64,000 bases of DNA from positions 5,359,074-5,423,073 of the forward strand of contig NZ_CP041186.1 in assembly GCF_006517175.1 (NCBI RefSeq), written 5' to 3'. The position numbers and the translations under genes are program-made. The notes beneath the pieces are model-generated. The model worked only from the letters and a program-made list of their open reading frames with translations, searched no databases and had not been told where the DNA came from. The stretch comes from Persicimonas caeni (GTDB lineage: Bacteria; Myxococcota_A; Bradymonadia; Bradymonadales; Bradymonadaceae). Below, in pieces: positions 43,449 through 52,351 of this stretch. Position 1 is the stretch's first letter; each line of letters opens with the position of its first letter.

Positions 43449-45194
43449 TCACACTCTCCGGCGCGACAGGCCCACCAGACCGAGCGCGACAAGCAGCGCG
43501 GCGAGGCCGGAAGGCGCGTCGGAGGGAGCCGACGAGCAGCCACCCTGGACGCCGCGAGACGGCTTGACCAGCGGGCCGAGGCTGCTGTTGCGCTCGCCGC
43601 TCGCGTCGCCGCCGATATCACCGCCGCTATTGCTTCCGGCGTCGGTCACGACACCGGCGTCGTCCAATCCTGCGTCATCGCTCGAACCGCCCGTGTCGGC
43701 CACCGTGCCCGCGTCCTGCGAGCCGCCGGTGTCATCACCGCTCGACGTGCCCGGGACGAGCTGGATGCTCCCCCAGTTGGTCGCGCCGCTGACCAGGTCC
43801 TTGGAGCGCGTCGCCGTCTCGTAACCGCTCTTGGTCGCCGTGATGTCGACCGAGCCCAGGTCGACGCGCACTGCGTCGAAGCGGTACTGCCCCGAGGCGT
43901 TGGTCGCCGTCGACTGGCCGTCGCTCAGCGCGATGGACACGTCGGCGACGCCGCTTCCGCTGATATCGTCCGCATCTGTGTAGGCATAGCCGGTGAGCAC
44001 GACCGACTCGGGGCCGGTGGGGCCGAGTTCTTTGATTTCGAGGTTCGGCTGGTAGTGCGCCAGCATCCAGGTGTAGGTCTTTCCGACCTCGCCCCAGCTC
44101 GCCGCGCCCCACTGGCAGATGCCGCGCACCAGGCAGCGGTCGCTCCCCGACACGTTCGGGTGGTCGGCGTGGCCGGCGCAGGAGTTGTGGCCGCACCAGC
44201 TTCCCACACACGAGCTCACCGACGGGTTGTCGGGCACGATGGCGTTCTGGTGCTCGGGGCGGGTGCCGTTTTTGCCGCAGCTCGCCGCGTACTCGTACTT
44301 CTCGATATTGTTCGGGTTGCTCTTGTCGACCAAGATCTTGCTCGCCACGGCCTGGGCGGCGTTGGTCGTGATCGTCATGCGGTCGTCGGAGTAGCGCTGG
44401 TTGCAGGCCGTGTCGTCGATGTGAAACCAGGTCATCCCGTCGACGGTGCGGTTGAGCGTGCGCCGGTTATTCGGGCCATAGTGGACCACGAAATACAGCG
44501 CGTAGCTCTTGGCCGCGATGGCAAACGCCTTGTAGACCTCCGAGGCGCCCGGCAGGTTGCGAAACACGCCGATCTCGGGCGGCAGCACGCCTTTGACGTA
44601 CTCGTCGAGGGTCATCTCGTCGATACCCACGATGGGATTGGAGCTGTCGGTGCAGCCCTGCTGGCCGGTGTGGTCCTGGCGCCGCCCCACGCGGATGGTC
44701 GGGTTGGTGTCCGACGGGATGGTCAGCCCGAGCGGGTTGGCCTCGGCGCCGAGCACGTCGGTGATGGGAATCGAGCCGCCGCCTTCCTCCGGAAAGCTGC
44801 CGCTGAAGCTTGGCAGCCCCACGGCGTGCTCGAGGCGCTCGTGGCCCTCGTCGAGGAAATGGGTCGTGTAGACCCGCGGCGTGCCCTGGCGTCGCTGGGG
44901 GACGCGCTGGTTGACGTATCGCGACTCGAAGCGCTCGTCTCCGAGGGTCGCCTCGATGGACAGCTCGTATTTTCCGGGGGCGACGTCGAAGGCGTAGCGG
45001 CCCTGGGCGTCGGTCTGGACGACCTCGTTGGTGCCGAGCACCTTCACGGTCGCGCCCGCCACGGGCACCCCGGTGGCCGCGTCGGTCAACTGACCGGACA
45101 GCTCATCGGCTTGGGCGCCCGCAGGGGCGATGCTGAAGAGGAGGGCAGCGCAGGCTGCAGTTGCGCAACTCGACCAACGATGCAGCGAATTCAT
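43449..45194 (-). CDS. SpoIID/LytB-domain surface protein with MYXO-CTERM-like tail
   Basis: 581 residues from the ATG of MNSLHRW. Signal peptide ~1-28. A carboxypeptidase-regulatory-like beta domain (~32-95, GQLTDAATGVPVAGATVKV). A SpoIID/LytB domain (~190-400) with MTLDEYVKGVLPPEIG, YKAFAIAAKSYALYFV and a Cys-rich GRCLV…QWGAASWGE region. A second regulatory-like domain (~415-495). A Ser/Gly/Asp spacer, then Cys-hydrophobic helix-SRRRV at the very end, which is the MYXO-CTERM plan for surface anchoring. SpoIID cleaves peptidoglycan glycan strands lacking stem peptides; here the substrate may be self or prey wall (inference). Confidence 0.82.
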   Translation of the reverse strand: MNSLHRWSSCATAACAALLFSIAPAGAQADELSGQLTDAATGVPVAGATVKVLGTNEVVQTDAQGRYAFDVAPGKYELSIEATLGDERFESRYVNQRVPQRRQGTPRVYTTHFLDEGHERLEHAVGLPSFSGSFPEEGGGSIPITDVLGAEANPLGLTIPSDTNPTIRVGRRQDHTGQQGCTDSSNPIVGIDEMTLDEYVKGVLPPEIGVFRNLPGASEVYKAFAIAAKSYALYFVVHYGPNNRRTLNRTVDGMTWFHIDDTACNQRYSDDRMTITTNAAQAVASKILVDKSNPNNIEKYEYAASCGKNGTRPEHQNAIVPDNPSVSSCVGSWCGHNSCAGHADHPNVSGSDRCLVRGICQWGAASWGEVGKTYTWMLAHYQPNLEIKELGPTGPESVVLTGYAYTDADDISGSGVADVSIALSDGQSTATNASGQYRFDAVRVDLGSVDITATKSGYETATRSKDLVSGATNWGSIQLVPGTSSGDDTGGSQDAGTVADTGGSSDDAGLDDAGVVTDAGSNSGGDIGGDASGERNSSLGPLVKPSRGVQGGCSSAPSDAPSGLAALLVALGLVGLSRRRV

Positions 45195-45253
45195 GGGAGG
45201 CCTCGCGTGTGGCAAAATGTGCGTGTCACGCGAGGACTATAGTGAACTCCGGC

Positions 45254-46972
45254 CTACTTCGCCACCAGCAACACTTCCTGGAAGACCGCCGGATTGTCGA
45301 TGGCGGTCACGCTGCCAAACTCGTGCTCGAGGCGCTCGAGGGCCTGGTTGATCCAGCGGATGAACAGCCGGTTGGAGGCCACGGGAATGCTCTCGGAGAC
45401 GCGCTCCAACAGCGGCTCGAAGAACGCCTTGCCGTCTTTGTCCCACGGCGCCTCACGCACGACCTTGGTGAGTCGCTTGAGTCCGCCGGGGCGAAGGGGC
45501 CGAAGCGAGGCTTCGCCGCCGAGCAAGAAGTTGGCCAGCCAGGTGGTCACAAAGGTGTCAAAGGTCACCGCGACCGCCTGGTTGAGCGTGTCCTCGGCGT
45601 AGACCAACTCGGCGAGTGTGTCGAGCGTTTGGCGCTCGACGGCGAAGAGCCAGACCTGCTTGAAGGCGATCATGCCGATGCGAAACGCCGCCGAGTCGAG
45701 CTGGTCCTGGGACTTGAAGATCTCGAAGGTCACTTCGTCCCACGCAAACGTCGGCCGCGGGCGCGACAGCGAGTCGGCCAGCGCGCGCTCCGAGCCGTCG
45801 AGCAGCGAATAGCGGTCGCCCTCGACGATCGACAGGGTGGGGCGGTGCTCCAGAGACTCGAGCCGGGCCTGCAGCTTGCGGGGCAGCGAGAAGCCGACCT
45901 GGAAGATGCGCTTGATTGGCAGCTCGGCCAGGTGGCCGGCGGCCACTTCGATATTGGCGCGGCTCAAGAACTCGAGCCCCAGGCTCAAATACCCGAGCGT
46001 GCGTCGGATGACCTCGCGGCCACTCTCGACCTCGCCGGGCTCGATGCCGTCGGCGATCATCGTGCGGTTCGTCAGCGAGCCGACCTGGTAGACCACGCGC
46101 TGGACGACCTCGGGGTCGTCGACCTTGGCGAGCGCGCGCACCGCGTAGAACTCCTCGTCGTCGAACTCGTCTTCGAGCACGGCCGGCAAGTCGAGATGTT
46201 CGGGCTGCAGGCGCTCGACATGCTCGTCGGGGTTGGCGCCTGACTCGACGCGCTCGCGGTAGCGCTGCGGGTCGATATACGAGTAGACCTCGACGGCCTC
46301 CTCACGGGTGACGAAGCCAAACTCCTCGAGACGGCTGTTGCGCCACTTGTACGCAAACTCCTCCATCTCGCTCATCAGCTCCCAGCGCACCGCCTCCAAG
46401 AGCGTCCAGGCGAGCACGCGGTCGGCGGCGTAGAGCCGGTCGATGAGCGTGCGAAGCAGGGCGGCCTTGTCCTCGTCGTCGGGCAGCACCAGCGCGTACA
46501 CCCCGTCGGGGCTCGTGGCGATATTGCCCTCGAGGTGGTCGGGGATGCGCCCCTCGTCCATCTCCTCGACGTGCAGGTGCGTCTTGAAATAGATCGAGAG
46601 CACCTCCGGGTCGAGCTCGCGGCAAACCTGCTTGAGCTTGGCGTCGCTCGCCTCGGACACCAGCGCCACGAGCCACTTGTCCATCTTGTCGGCGATGAGT
46701 CGGTCGCGCGTCCAGCAGTCGAAGTCGACGAAGTTCTGGATCTGGCGCGGCGTGGCGTAGTGGATCAGGTCGTAGGTCTGGTCCCAGCCGGCGCTCTTGA
46801 TGAGCCCGTAGAACACCTGCGCGTCCAACTTCTGCAGGTAATCGACCGGATCGTCCATCTCCATGATGGCCTTGACCTGGTCGGCCGGCTCCCCGGGCGG
46901 CAGGCTGCGCTCGATATGGTCGAGCGGGGAGTTCTGGCGGTGCTTGTCGAGCTTGATGACTTTGTCGCTCAT
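45254..46972 (-). CDS. DUF6178-like cytoplasmic protein
   Basis: 572 residues, ATG start at 46972. No signal peptide or membrane segment. Helix-rich and acidic. Segments such as DPVDYLQKLDAQVFYGLIKS, LDFD-like NFVDFDCWTRDRLIADKMDK, GVYALVLPDDEDKAALLRTL and RLYAADRVLAWTLLEAVRWE suggest the DUF6178 family known from deltaproteobacteria, function unknown. It lies ~200 nt downstream of lysyl-tRNA synthetase on the same strand, separated by a long imperfect palindrome. Family call from memory of sequence style, not from a search. Confidence 0.5.
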   Translation of the reverse strand: MSDKVIKLDKHRQNSPLDHIERSLPPGEPADQVKAIMEMDDPVDYLQKLDAQVFYGLIKSAGWDQTYDLIHYATPRQIQNFVDFDCWTRDRLIADKMDKWLVALVSEASDAKLKQVCRELDPEVLSIYFKTHLHVEEMDEGRIPDHLEGNIATSPDGVYALVLPDDEDKAALLRTLIDRLYAADRVLAWTLLEAVRWELMSEMEEFAYKWRNSRLEEFGFVTREEAVEVYSYIDPQRYRERVESGANPDEHVERLQPEHLDLPAVLEDEFDDEEFYAVRALAKVDDPEVVQRVVYQVGSLTNRTMIADGIEPGEVESGREVIRRTLGYLSLGLEFLSRANIEVAAGHLAELPIKRIFQVGFSLPRKLQARLESLEHRPTLSIVEGDRYSLLDGSERALADSLSRPRPTFAWDEVTFEIFKSQDQLDSAAFRIGMIAFKQVWLFAVERQTLDTLAELVYAEDTLNQAVAVTFDTFVTTWLANFLLGGEASLRPLRPGGLKRLTKVVREAPWDKDGKAFFEPLLERVSESIPVASNRLFIRWINQALERLEHEFGSVTAIDNPAVFQEVLLVAK

Positions 46973-47038
46973 AGTGTGTATCGGCTGTGAAGATTGTGCT
47001 CTTTTTGGCGTCTCGGTTCTCGAAGGCCTGCTACATAA

Positions 47039-47107
47039 GCAATTAAGGACATAGGGGCAGCGAACCGAGACCATATGGCAACTCGCAACCCTTATGTCCT
47101 TAATTGC
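47039..47107. repeat. Imperfect palindrome between lysS and the DUF6178-like gene
   Basis: Arms GCAATTAAGGACATAGGG (47039-47056) and CCCTTATGTCCTTAATTGC (47089-47107) are complementary over 18 bp with one extra T; the 32-bp middle contains CCATATGG. AT-rich compared with both neighbours. Lies in the 5' leader of the downstream gene. No T-run follows. Confidence 0.7.
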
Positions 47108-47172
47108 CTAATTAGAGGGCGCCTCTAACTCTGCAAGGCTTCCAACGATTTGCAACGCCTACAACGAACGAC

Positions 47173-48768
47173 TCAAACGCCTTCTTCCAATCGCTCGTCG
47201 ATGAGCGCCAGCGTCTCGTCGACGCCGTAGACGCTGACGAAGGTGCCCACGCGCGGGCCGCGATCCTGGCCGAGCAGAAGCCGGTACAGGGTGCGGAACC
47301 ACTTGCCCAGGCTCACCTCGTTCTCCTTGCCCGCGCTGTAGCACGCCGACTGGATCTCCTGGGCGTCGTTGCCCTCGTAGCCCTCCAGGAACTCACGGAA
47401 CTGCTCGAGGGCGGGCATCATCTCGTCGGCCGGCAGTTCGTACTCCTTGGTGGGCAGCACGAAGTCGCGGTAGTAGCGAAGCGCCCGGTCGATCATGTCG
47501 TCGATGATCTCTTTGTTCTGGTCGGCGTCCTCGTCGTAGCGCTTGATATACTTCCAGACGACCTCTTTGTCGTCGGTGTTGAGCACGTTCACCAGGTTCA
47601 AGAGCATCGAGTACGAGATGTCGGCCTCGTAGCCGACGTCGTCGCCCGCCTCGACCTTGTCGTGCTCGACGAACCAGGTCGGGTTGTCGAGCTGCTCTTC
47701 GCCCTCGGTGCGGCCAAATTCCTGGCGCGCCTCCAAGAACTTGTCGACGCTGCGCGGGATCACCTCGAAGTACAGCTTCTTGGCCTTCTGCGGGCTCTGG
47801 AAGATGAACCAGCCCAGGCTCTCGAGCGGCCCGTAGCGCAGCCACTCGTCGATGGTGAGGCCCTTGCCCACGCTCTTCGAGATTTTCTGGCCATTTTCAT
47901 CCAGGAACATCTCGTAGAAGAAGCCCGCCGGCGGCTCGCCGCCCAGCTTGCGCACGATCTTCGCGCTCAGCTCGGCCGACTCGATGAGGTCCTTGCCGTA
48001 CATCTCGTAGTCGACGTCGAACACGTACCAGCGCAGCGCCCAGTCGACCTTCCAGCCGACCTTGACGTTGCCGCCGGTCACCGACATGCGCCCCTCGTGG
48101 CCGCACGAGTCGATGTTGCGGAAGCTCTGGTCACAGGCGTACGAAATCTCGCCGTCCTCGGGGTGAATGTCGGTCACCCGCGTGGTGTAGACCTTGCCGC
48201 AGCTCTCGCAGATGGGGAAAAACGGGCTCCACGCCTCGCGGTTCTCCTTGCGAAGCGTCGGGGTGATCACCCCGCGCACGGCGTCGTAATTCTCGAGGAT
48301 CTTGACCAGGCCCTCGTCGAACACCCCGCCGCGATACTGATCTTTGGACGACTTGAACTCGTAGTCGAAGCCGAACGAGTCCAGAAAGCCGCGCAGCTTG
48401 GCGTTCATGTAGCCCGAGAAGCTGTCCTCTTCCTCGAACGGGTCGGGGATATCGCACAGCGGCTTGCCCAGATGCTCCAAGATCAGGTCTTGGTTGGGGA
48501 TATTCTCGGGCACCTTGCGCAGCCCGTCCATGTCGTCGGAGAAGGCGTACAGCTTGGTCGGCAGATCCGAGAGGTGCTCGAAGGCGTGGCGCACCCAGGT
48601 GGTACGCGCCACCTCGGCGAACGTGCCGATATGCGGCAGCCCGCTGGGCCCGAAGCCAGTCTCGAGCAGCACATGCTCGTGTTTGCGATTGGTCGCCTCT
48701 TCGCGCTCGATCTTCTCGAGAATGCTGCGTGCTTCTTCAAATGGCCAGCTGGTCAATTCGTCAGACAT
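47173..48768 (-). CDS. lysS: Class I lysyl-tRNA synthetase
   Basis: 531 residues, ATG after an AGAGGAAG SD. Class I signatures: HIGH-like PHIGT (in GFGPSGLPHIGTFAEVART) and KMSKS-like KISKSVGKG. A Zn-binding-like region carries CESCGKVYTTR and a later CDQ/CGH. The C-terminal helical anticodon-binding part completes the archaeal-type class I enzyme found in some bacteria such as spirochaetes and alphaproteobacteria. It charges tRNA-Lys with lysine. Convergent/antisense genes are absent; the transcript continues toward the DUF6178-like gene. Confidence 0.93.
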   Translation of the reverse strand: MSDELTSWPFEEARSILEKIEREEATNRKHEHVLLETGFGPSGLPHIGTFAEVARTTWVRHAFEHLSDLPTKLYAFSDDMDGLRKVPENIPNQDLILEHLGKPLCDIPDPFEEEDSFSGYMNAKLRGFLDSFGFDYEFKSSKDQYRGGVFDEGLVKILENYDAVRGVITPTLRKENREAWSPFFPICESCGKVYTTRVTDIHPEDGEISYACDQSFRNIDSCGHEGRMSVTGGNVKVGWKVDWALRWYVFDVDYEMYGKDLIESAELSAKIVRKLGGEPPAGFFYEMFLDENGQKISKSVGKGLTIDEWLRYGPLESLGWFIFQSPQKAKKLYFEVIPRSVDKFLEARQEFGRTEGEEQLDNPTWFVEHDKVEAGDDVGYEADISYSMLLNLVNVLNTDDKEVVWKYIKRYDEDADQNKEIIDDMIDRALRYYRDFVLPTKEYELPADEMMPALEQFREFLEGYEGNDAQEIQSACYSAGKENEVSLGKWFRTLYRLLLGQDRGPRVGTFVSVYGVDETLALIDERLEEGV

Positions 48769-49051
48769 ATGCTTCCTCTCGCATTGCAAAGGGGCGATTC
48801 AGGCAAAGGTACCCGCCTTTTATGAGCACACAGGTGTGTGAGTCAACCCCACACGATGTCGCCTCTGGCGCACGAGCCTGTGGATGCGCGAGTAGCCGAC
48901 TCGAATTTCTTTACGGGGTAGCACTGCGCCATTAATCTGAGCGCGGGTCGCGCGTGGCGGTCGCCTCGCATCTGCATAACTCGGCGTGGCCGCGCTAAGA
49001 CCCACTGAAGTGTATGTTTGAATGGATATCTGTTTGCCTCAAGGACATGTC

Positions 49052-49354
49052 ATGCCCATTACCGAGTTGGATTCTGGTCCCTTCGAGATTCGCCTGCGAG
49101 ACGATGCCAGCGACGCCCGCGTCGGCTACACCTGGGTCGAGCACGCCGAGGGCAGCTCGACCTCTTATTACGTGCTCCTCGATAAGGTTCCCCTTCCGCT
49201 TCCCTACGGCCCGACGGTGATCTTCGAGCCGGTCGCCATGTCCGGGGTCGATAATTCCAAGGCCTTCTTGGAGTGGGTCCACAAAAATGGGGAACTCGGG
49301 CCGGATATCCACCGTGCCAAGATCCAAGAGAACTACGAGCCTTGGGAGGAGTGA
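49052..49354 (+). CDS. Small acidic protein of unknown function
   Basis: 100 residues from the ATG preceded by AAGGA at 6 nt; a further ATG ten codons upstream has no SD. Acidic and soluble, probably beta-rich (FEIRLRDDASDARVGYTWVE, STSYYVLLDKVPLPLPYG) with a C-terminal helix (NSKAFLEWVHKNGEL). No Cys. Family not recognised. It converges with the kinase gene, the stops being only ~10 nt apart. Confidence 0.6.
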   Translation: MPITELDSGPFEIRLRDDASDARVGYTWVEHAEGSSTSYYVLLDKVPLPLPYGPTVIFEPVAMSGVDNSKAFLEWVHKNGELGPDIHRAKIQENYEPWEE

Positions 49355-49363
49355 GTCACTGCA

Positions 49364-52351
49364 TCAGCGCGCGTGCTCGTCGAGCATGCGCGCGAGCTCG
49401 GCGGGACTCAGGATTTCGAGGCGCAAGTGGTCTCGGTTCTCCGGAGTGTTCGCCAGGTGGTGCTGGACGCGCTGCTCGGCCCACGCAGGAAGTGTGTCGA
49501 GGTGCTGGGCGACGAGCGCGATTCCCTGACAGGTGATGCGCTCGAGCGGGCAGGCGGCGAATTGGGCGAGGATCTCGGCGCCCTCGGCGGTCGCGCCACG
49601 ACGAGACGACCAGCTCAGCGCGCTCGCCAACAGCGCTCCCCAACGGTGCTTGATATCTGCCCATCGCCGATGGGCGAGGTCGGCGAAACGCGCCGCGGTC
49701 GCCAGATCGCCGCTTCGCCACGCAATGGCGGCCTCGAGGAGCCCCACCAAGCCCGAGATTTTGGGCAGGCCGAGGAGTTCGACCGCGTCGACCCATCCCT
49801 CGTCGACATCGAGCGGCCGGCCGAGCCGATAGAGGCTCGCACGCTGCAGGTACTCCAAACGCGCCTGGTAGTGCACGTGGTTGACTCTCCGTGCCAGCTC
49901 GAGGTGCTCGCTCGCCAGCTCCAAACAACGCTCGTAGTCGAGCTGCTCGAGTCGCGCGGTCGCCTCGGCGATCATCGACGCCAGTCTCGCGGTCGGACGG
50001 CTCTTCGTCGCCGCCGCCCGGCGGTGACATCGAGCTGCCTGCTCGTATCTCCCCTCGCGAAAGTGAAGCATACCCATCCAGCCGGCGTAGGTCCCGTGGA
50101 CTTCGCGCTGGTCGACCTGTTCCACCCACGGCTCGATGTCGGCGAGGGTTTCTTCGTAGCGCGCCGTCGAGCAGGCGGAGGCCACGCGCACGCGGTACAT
50201 CTGCCGGCGCAGTTCGAGTTGCCAGTCGTCGAAAGCCTCGAGTTGGTCGATACGGTCGAGCACTTCGGGCGATGGGCTCCGGCACCCTAGCCGCGCCAGG
50301 TACACCAGCTCGTAGACCTTTGACGACTCGAGGTGGTCTGCTCGCCAATGGTCGGCCGAGCGCAGCCAACCCTCGAGTTTCTGCGGTTCACCGGTCGCCA
50401 GGGCGAGCGTAGCCCATTCGTCGAGCAGCCGCCGAGCCGGCGCTACGTGGCGTGCGCGCTGCAACATCGCCAAACTCTGCCTGAGCACGGCGATCGCCCG
50501 CAGCGTGTCGCCGCGGCGATCATAGTGCCGGGCGACCAGCGGGCCCTCGGCAGCGATGGCGTCGACGCTGTCACCGCAGAGCAGGTGCCAGAACCGCTGC
50601 GGGCTTCCCGGCTCGATCGCGCCGGCCAATGTCTTGTGGATGTGCTGGAGGTTCGCCGAGGTCACCGTCATCTCGCCGAGAGGATCGTAGGCCGGCGCCC
50701 GCGAGCCGTCGGGCTCGACGCGCACGTAGCCACGTTCGAGCAACGTCTCCAATTCCGCCTCCACTCGCCAGCGCGCCGCGCCCAGCCAGCTCGCCAGTTG
50801 CTCGTCAGACGCACGACCCGCGCCCAGGTGCAGCCAACGCATCAACTCGAGGCCGAACTCGCCCACCTCACTCTTCGGCGGAAGCGGGGGCAGTGGGGCC
50901 GGAGCCAGAGGTTCGCGCATGTGGTCGAGCGACGCCGGGCTCACCTCACACTTGTCGTGGCGCCAGAAGACAAGGCCGCGCCGTTGCCAGCGCGCGAACT
51001 GGCGCACCATTGCGTCGATATGCCCGCCGGTCTGCTCCCATAGAATTTGTGCAGCCCGGCTCCGCACGCGGTGGAGCCGCTCCGGTCCGTCGAACAAGTC
51101 GACGAGTTGCTCGGGCCGAGGGGGACGGGCCTCGACGCTGGCCTCGTCGGCGTCGAGCTGGATGCGCACGACTCCGCAGTGTCGGTCGAACTCGTCGACC
51201 AGCCGCCCCGTCCAGGCGTCGACTCCTGGCTCGACGAGGACGCGTCCGTCGTTCGCCAACAGCTCGGCCAGGTGGGCCCGATACGTCGCGCGCGCCTGGT
51301 CGAGCGTTGCCCCCGGGTCGAGAGCACCCTGCAGCTCGGCGGGCATGCTCCCGAAGGGCATCTTCGAGGCGCCGAGCGCGACGACTTGGCAGCCGCAGGA
51401 TGCGAACGCTTCGGCCAGCGCGCGACGGCAGTCCCCCGGGCGGCACCCGTGTCGAAGTCCCAGGCGTACCCGACGTTGGGCCTCGATGTCTCGGCGCGCC
51501 TCGGTCACGAAGGGCAAGCTGCTCCAGAGCTTGCGTACCGCACTCGAGGGGCAGGCGGGCGGGGAGCGCCGCAGGGCGTGAAGACTCTGGAGCCGCTCGG
51601 CGGAATTGGCCGACAGCAACCCTCGCACCGCGTCGAGCACCGCCTGGGGTATAGCCGGATGACGGCACTCCAGCGCGGGCGAGGGGGTGCGCAGCCGGGC
51701 GCGCATCAGCTCGGGCAACGACGCGGTTGGGTGGGGCTTGGCGCCGCTGAGGGCTTCGTAGCACATCACTCCAAAGGCGTAGCAATCGCAGGCCACGGTC
51801 GGTTTGGCCCCCCGAAGTTGGGCGGGCGACATGTACGCGGCCGTTCCGTGCAGTCGGCCCACACGGGCGAGCTCGTCGGTGTCTGCGGTCCAGTTCGACA
51901 GTCCGAAGTCGAGCACGGTGGCTCGATGGTCCCGGTCGACGAGCACGTTGGCCGGCTTGAGGTCGCCGTGGACGATGCCGGCCGCGTGGATTTGGACGAG
52001 GGTCTCGGCCACCTGGTTGATCACGGCGACCAACCCGTCGGCCGCCGAGGTCTCGTCGGCATCCTGGTGGCCCGGAAAGTCGACGCCCTCGACCCACGGG
52101 GTCACCAAATAGCTTCGTCCTTGGGCGATGCCTTCGTCGAGGAGCTGGACGATGCCCGGAACTTGCAGTCGGCGCAGGATCGCCGCCTCTCGCCAACGCT
52201 CGGTCAGCGCGGCGTGTTCGAGCGTCGCAATCTTGACGGCCACCCGGCGGCCGGTGTGTCGGTCGTATCCCCGCCACACCTCCGCGTCGTGACACGCCAC
52301 GAGCTTCTCTTCGAGTGCGTAGCGTCCGTCGAGTTCGTCAGTCGGCTCCAC
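49364..52351 (-). CDS. Large Ser/Thr protein kinase with degenerate P-loop module and TPR-like tail
   Basis: 995 residues. Kinase domain ~8-270: ATP-lysine Lys40 (RRVAVKIA), catalytic loop HGDLKPAN with Asp130, DFG 148-150 and activation-segment end GTAAYMSPAQ. The Gly-rich loop is missing (KLVACHDAEVW where GxGxxG is expected), HRD is HGD and APE has become PAQ. Residues ~290-560 resemble an AAA/STAND-type module in which the Walker A place reads LRHGCRPGDCRRAL, without GKS/T. The remainder is an alpha-solenoid of TPR-like pairs. No membrane helix. It is the second gene of an operon with the sigma-54 activator (14-nt overlap). It probably senses or regulates that activator by protein contact, with or without phosphorylation. 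Confidence 0.85.
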   Translation of the reverse strand: MEPTDELDGRYALEEKLVACHDAEVWRGYDRHTGRRVAVKIATLEHAALTERWREAAILRRLQVPGIVQLLDEGIAQGRSYLVTPWVEGVDFPGHQDADETSAADGLVAVINQVAETLVQIHAAGIVHGDLKPANVLVDRDHRATVLDFGLSNWTADTDELARVGRLHGTAAYMSPAQLRGAKPTVACDCYAFGVMCYEALSGAKPHPTASLPELMRARLRTPSPALECRHPAIPQAVLDAVRGLLSANSAERLQSLHALRRSPPACPSSAVRKLWSSLPFVTEARRDIEAQRRVRLGLRHGCRPGDCRRALAEAFASCGCQVVALGASKMPFGSMPAELQGALDPGATLDQARATYRAHLAELLANDGRVLVEPGVDAWTGRLVDEFDRHCGVVRIQLDADEASVEARPPRPEQLVDLFDGPERLHRVRSRAAQILWEQTGGHIDAMVRQFARWQRRGLVFWRHDKCEVSPASLDHMREPLAPAPLPPLPPKSEVGEFGLELMRWLHLGAGRASDEQLASWLGAARWRVEAELETLLERGYVRVEPDGSRAPAYDPLGEMTVTSANLQHIHKTLAGAIEPGSPQRFWHLLCGDSVDAIAAEGPLVARHYDRRGDTLRAIAVLRQSLAMLQRARHVAPARRLLDEWATLALATGEPQKLEGWLRSADHWRADHLESSKVYELVYLARLGCRSPSPEVLDRIDQLEAFDDWQLELRRQMYRVRVASACSTARYEETLADIEPWVEQVDQREVHGTYAGWMGMLHFREGRYEQAARCHRRAAATKSRPTARLASMIAEATARLEQLDYERCLELASEHLELARRVNHVHYQARLEYLQRASLYRLGRPLDVDEGWVDAVELLGLPKISGLVGLLEAAIAWRSGDLATAARFADLAHRRWADIKHRWGALLASALSWSSRRGATAEGAEILAQFAACPLERITCQGIALVAQHLDTLPAWAEQRVQHHLANTPENRDHLRLEILSPAELARMLDEHAR

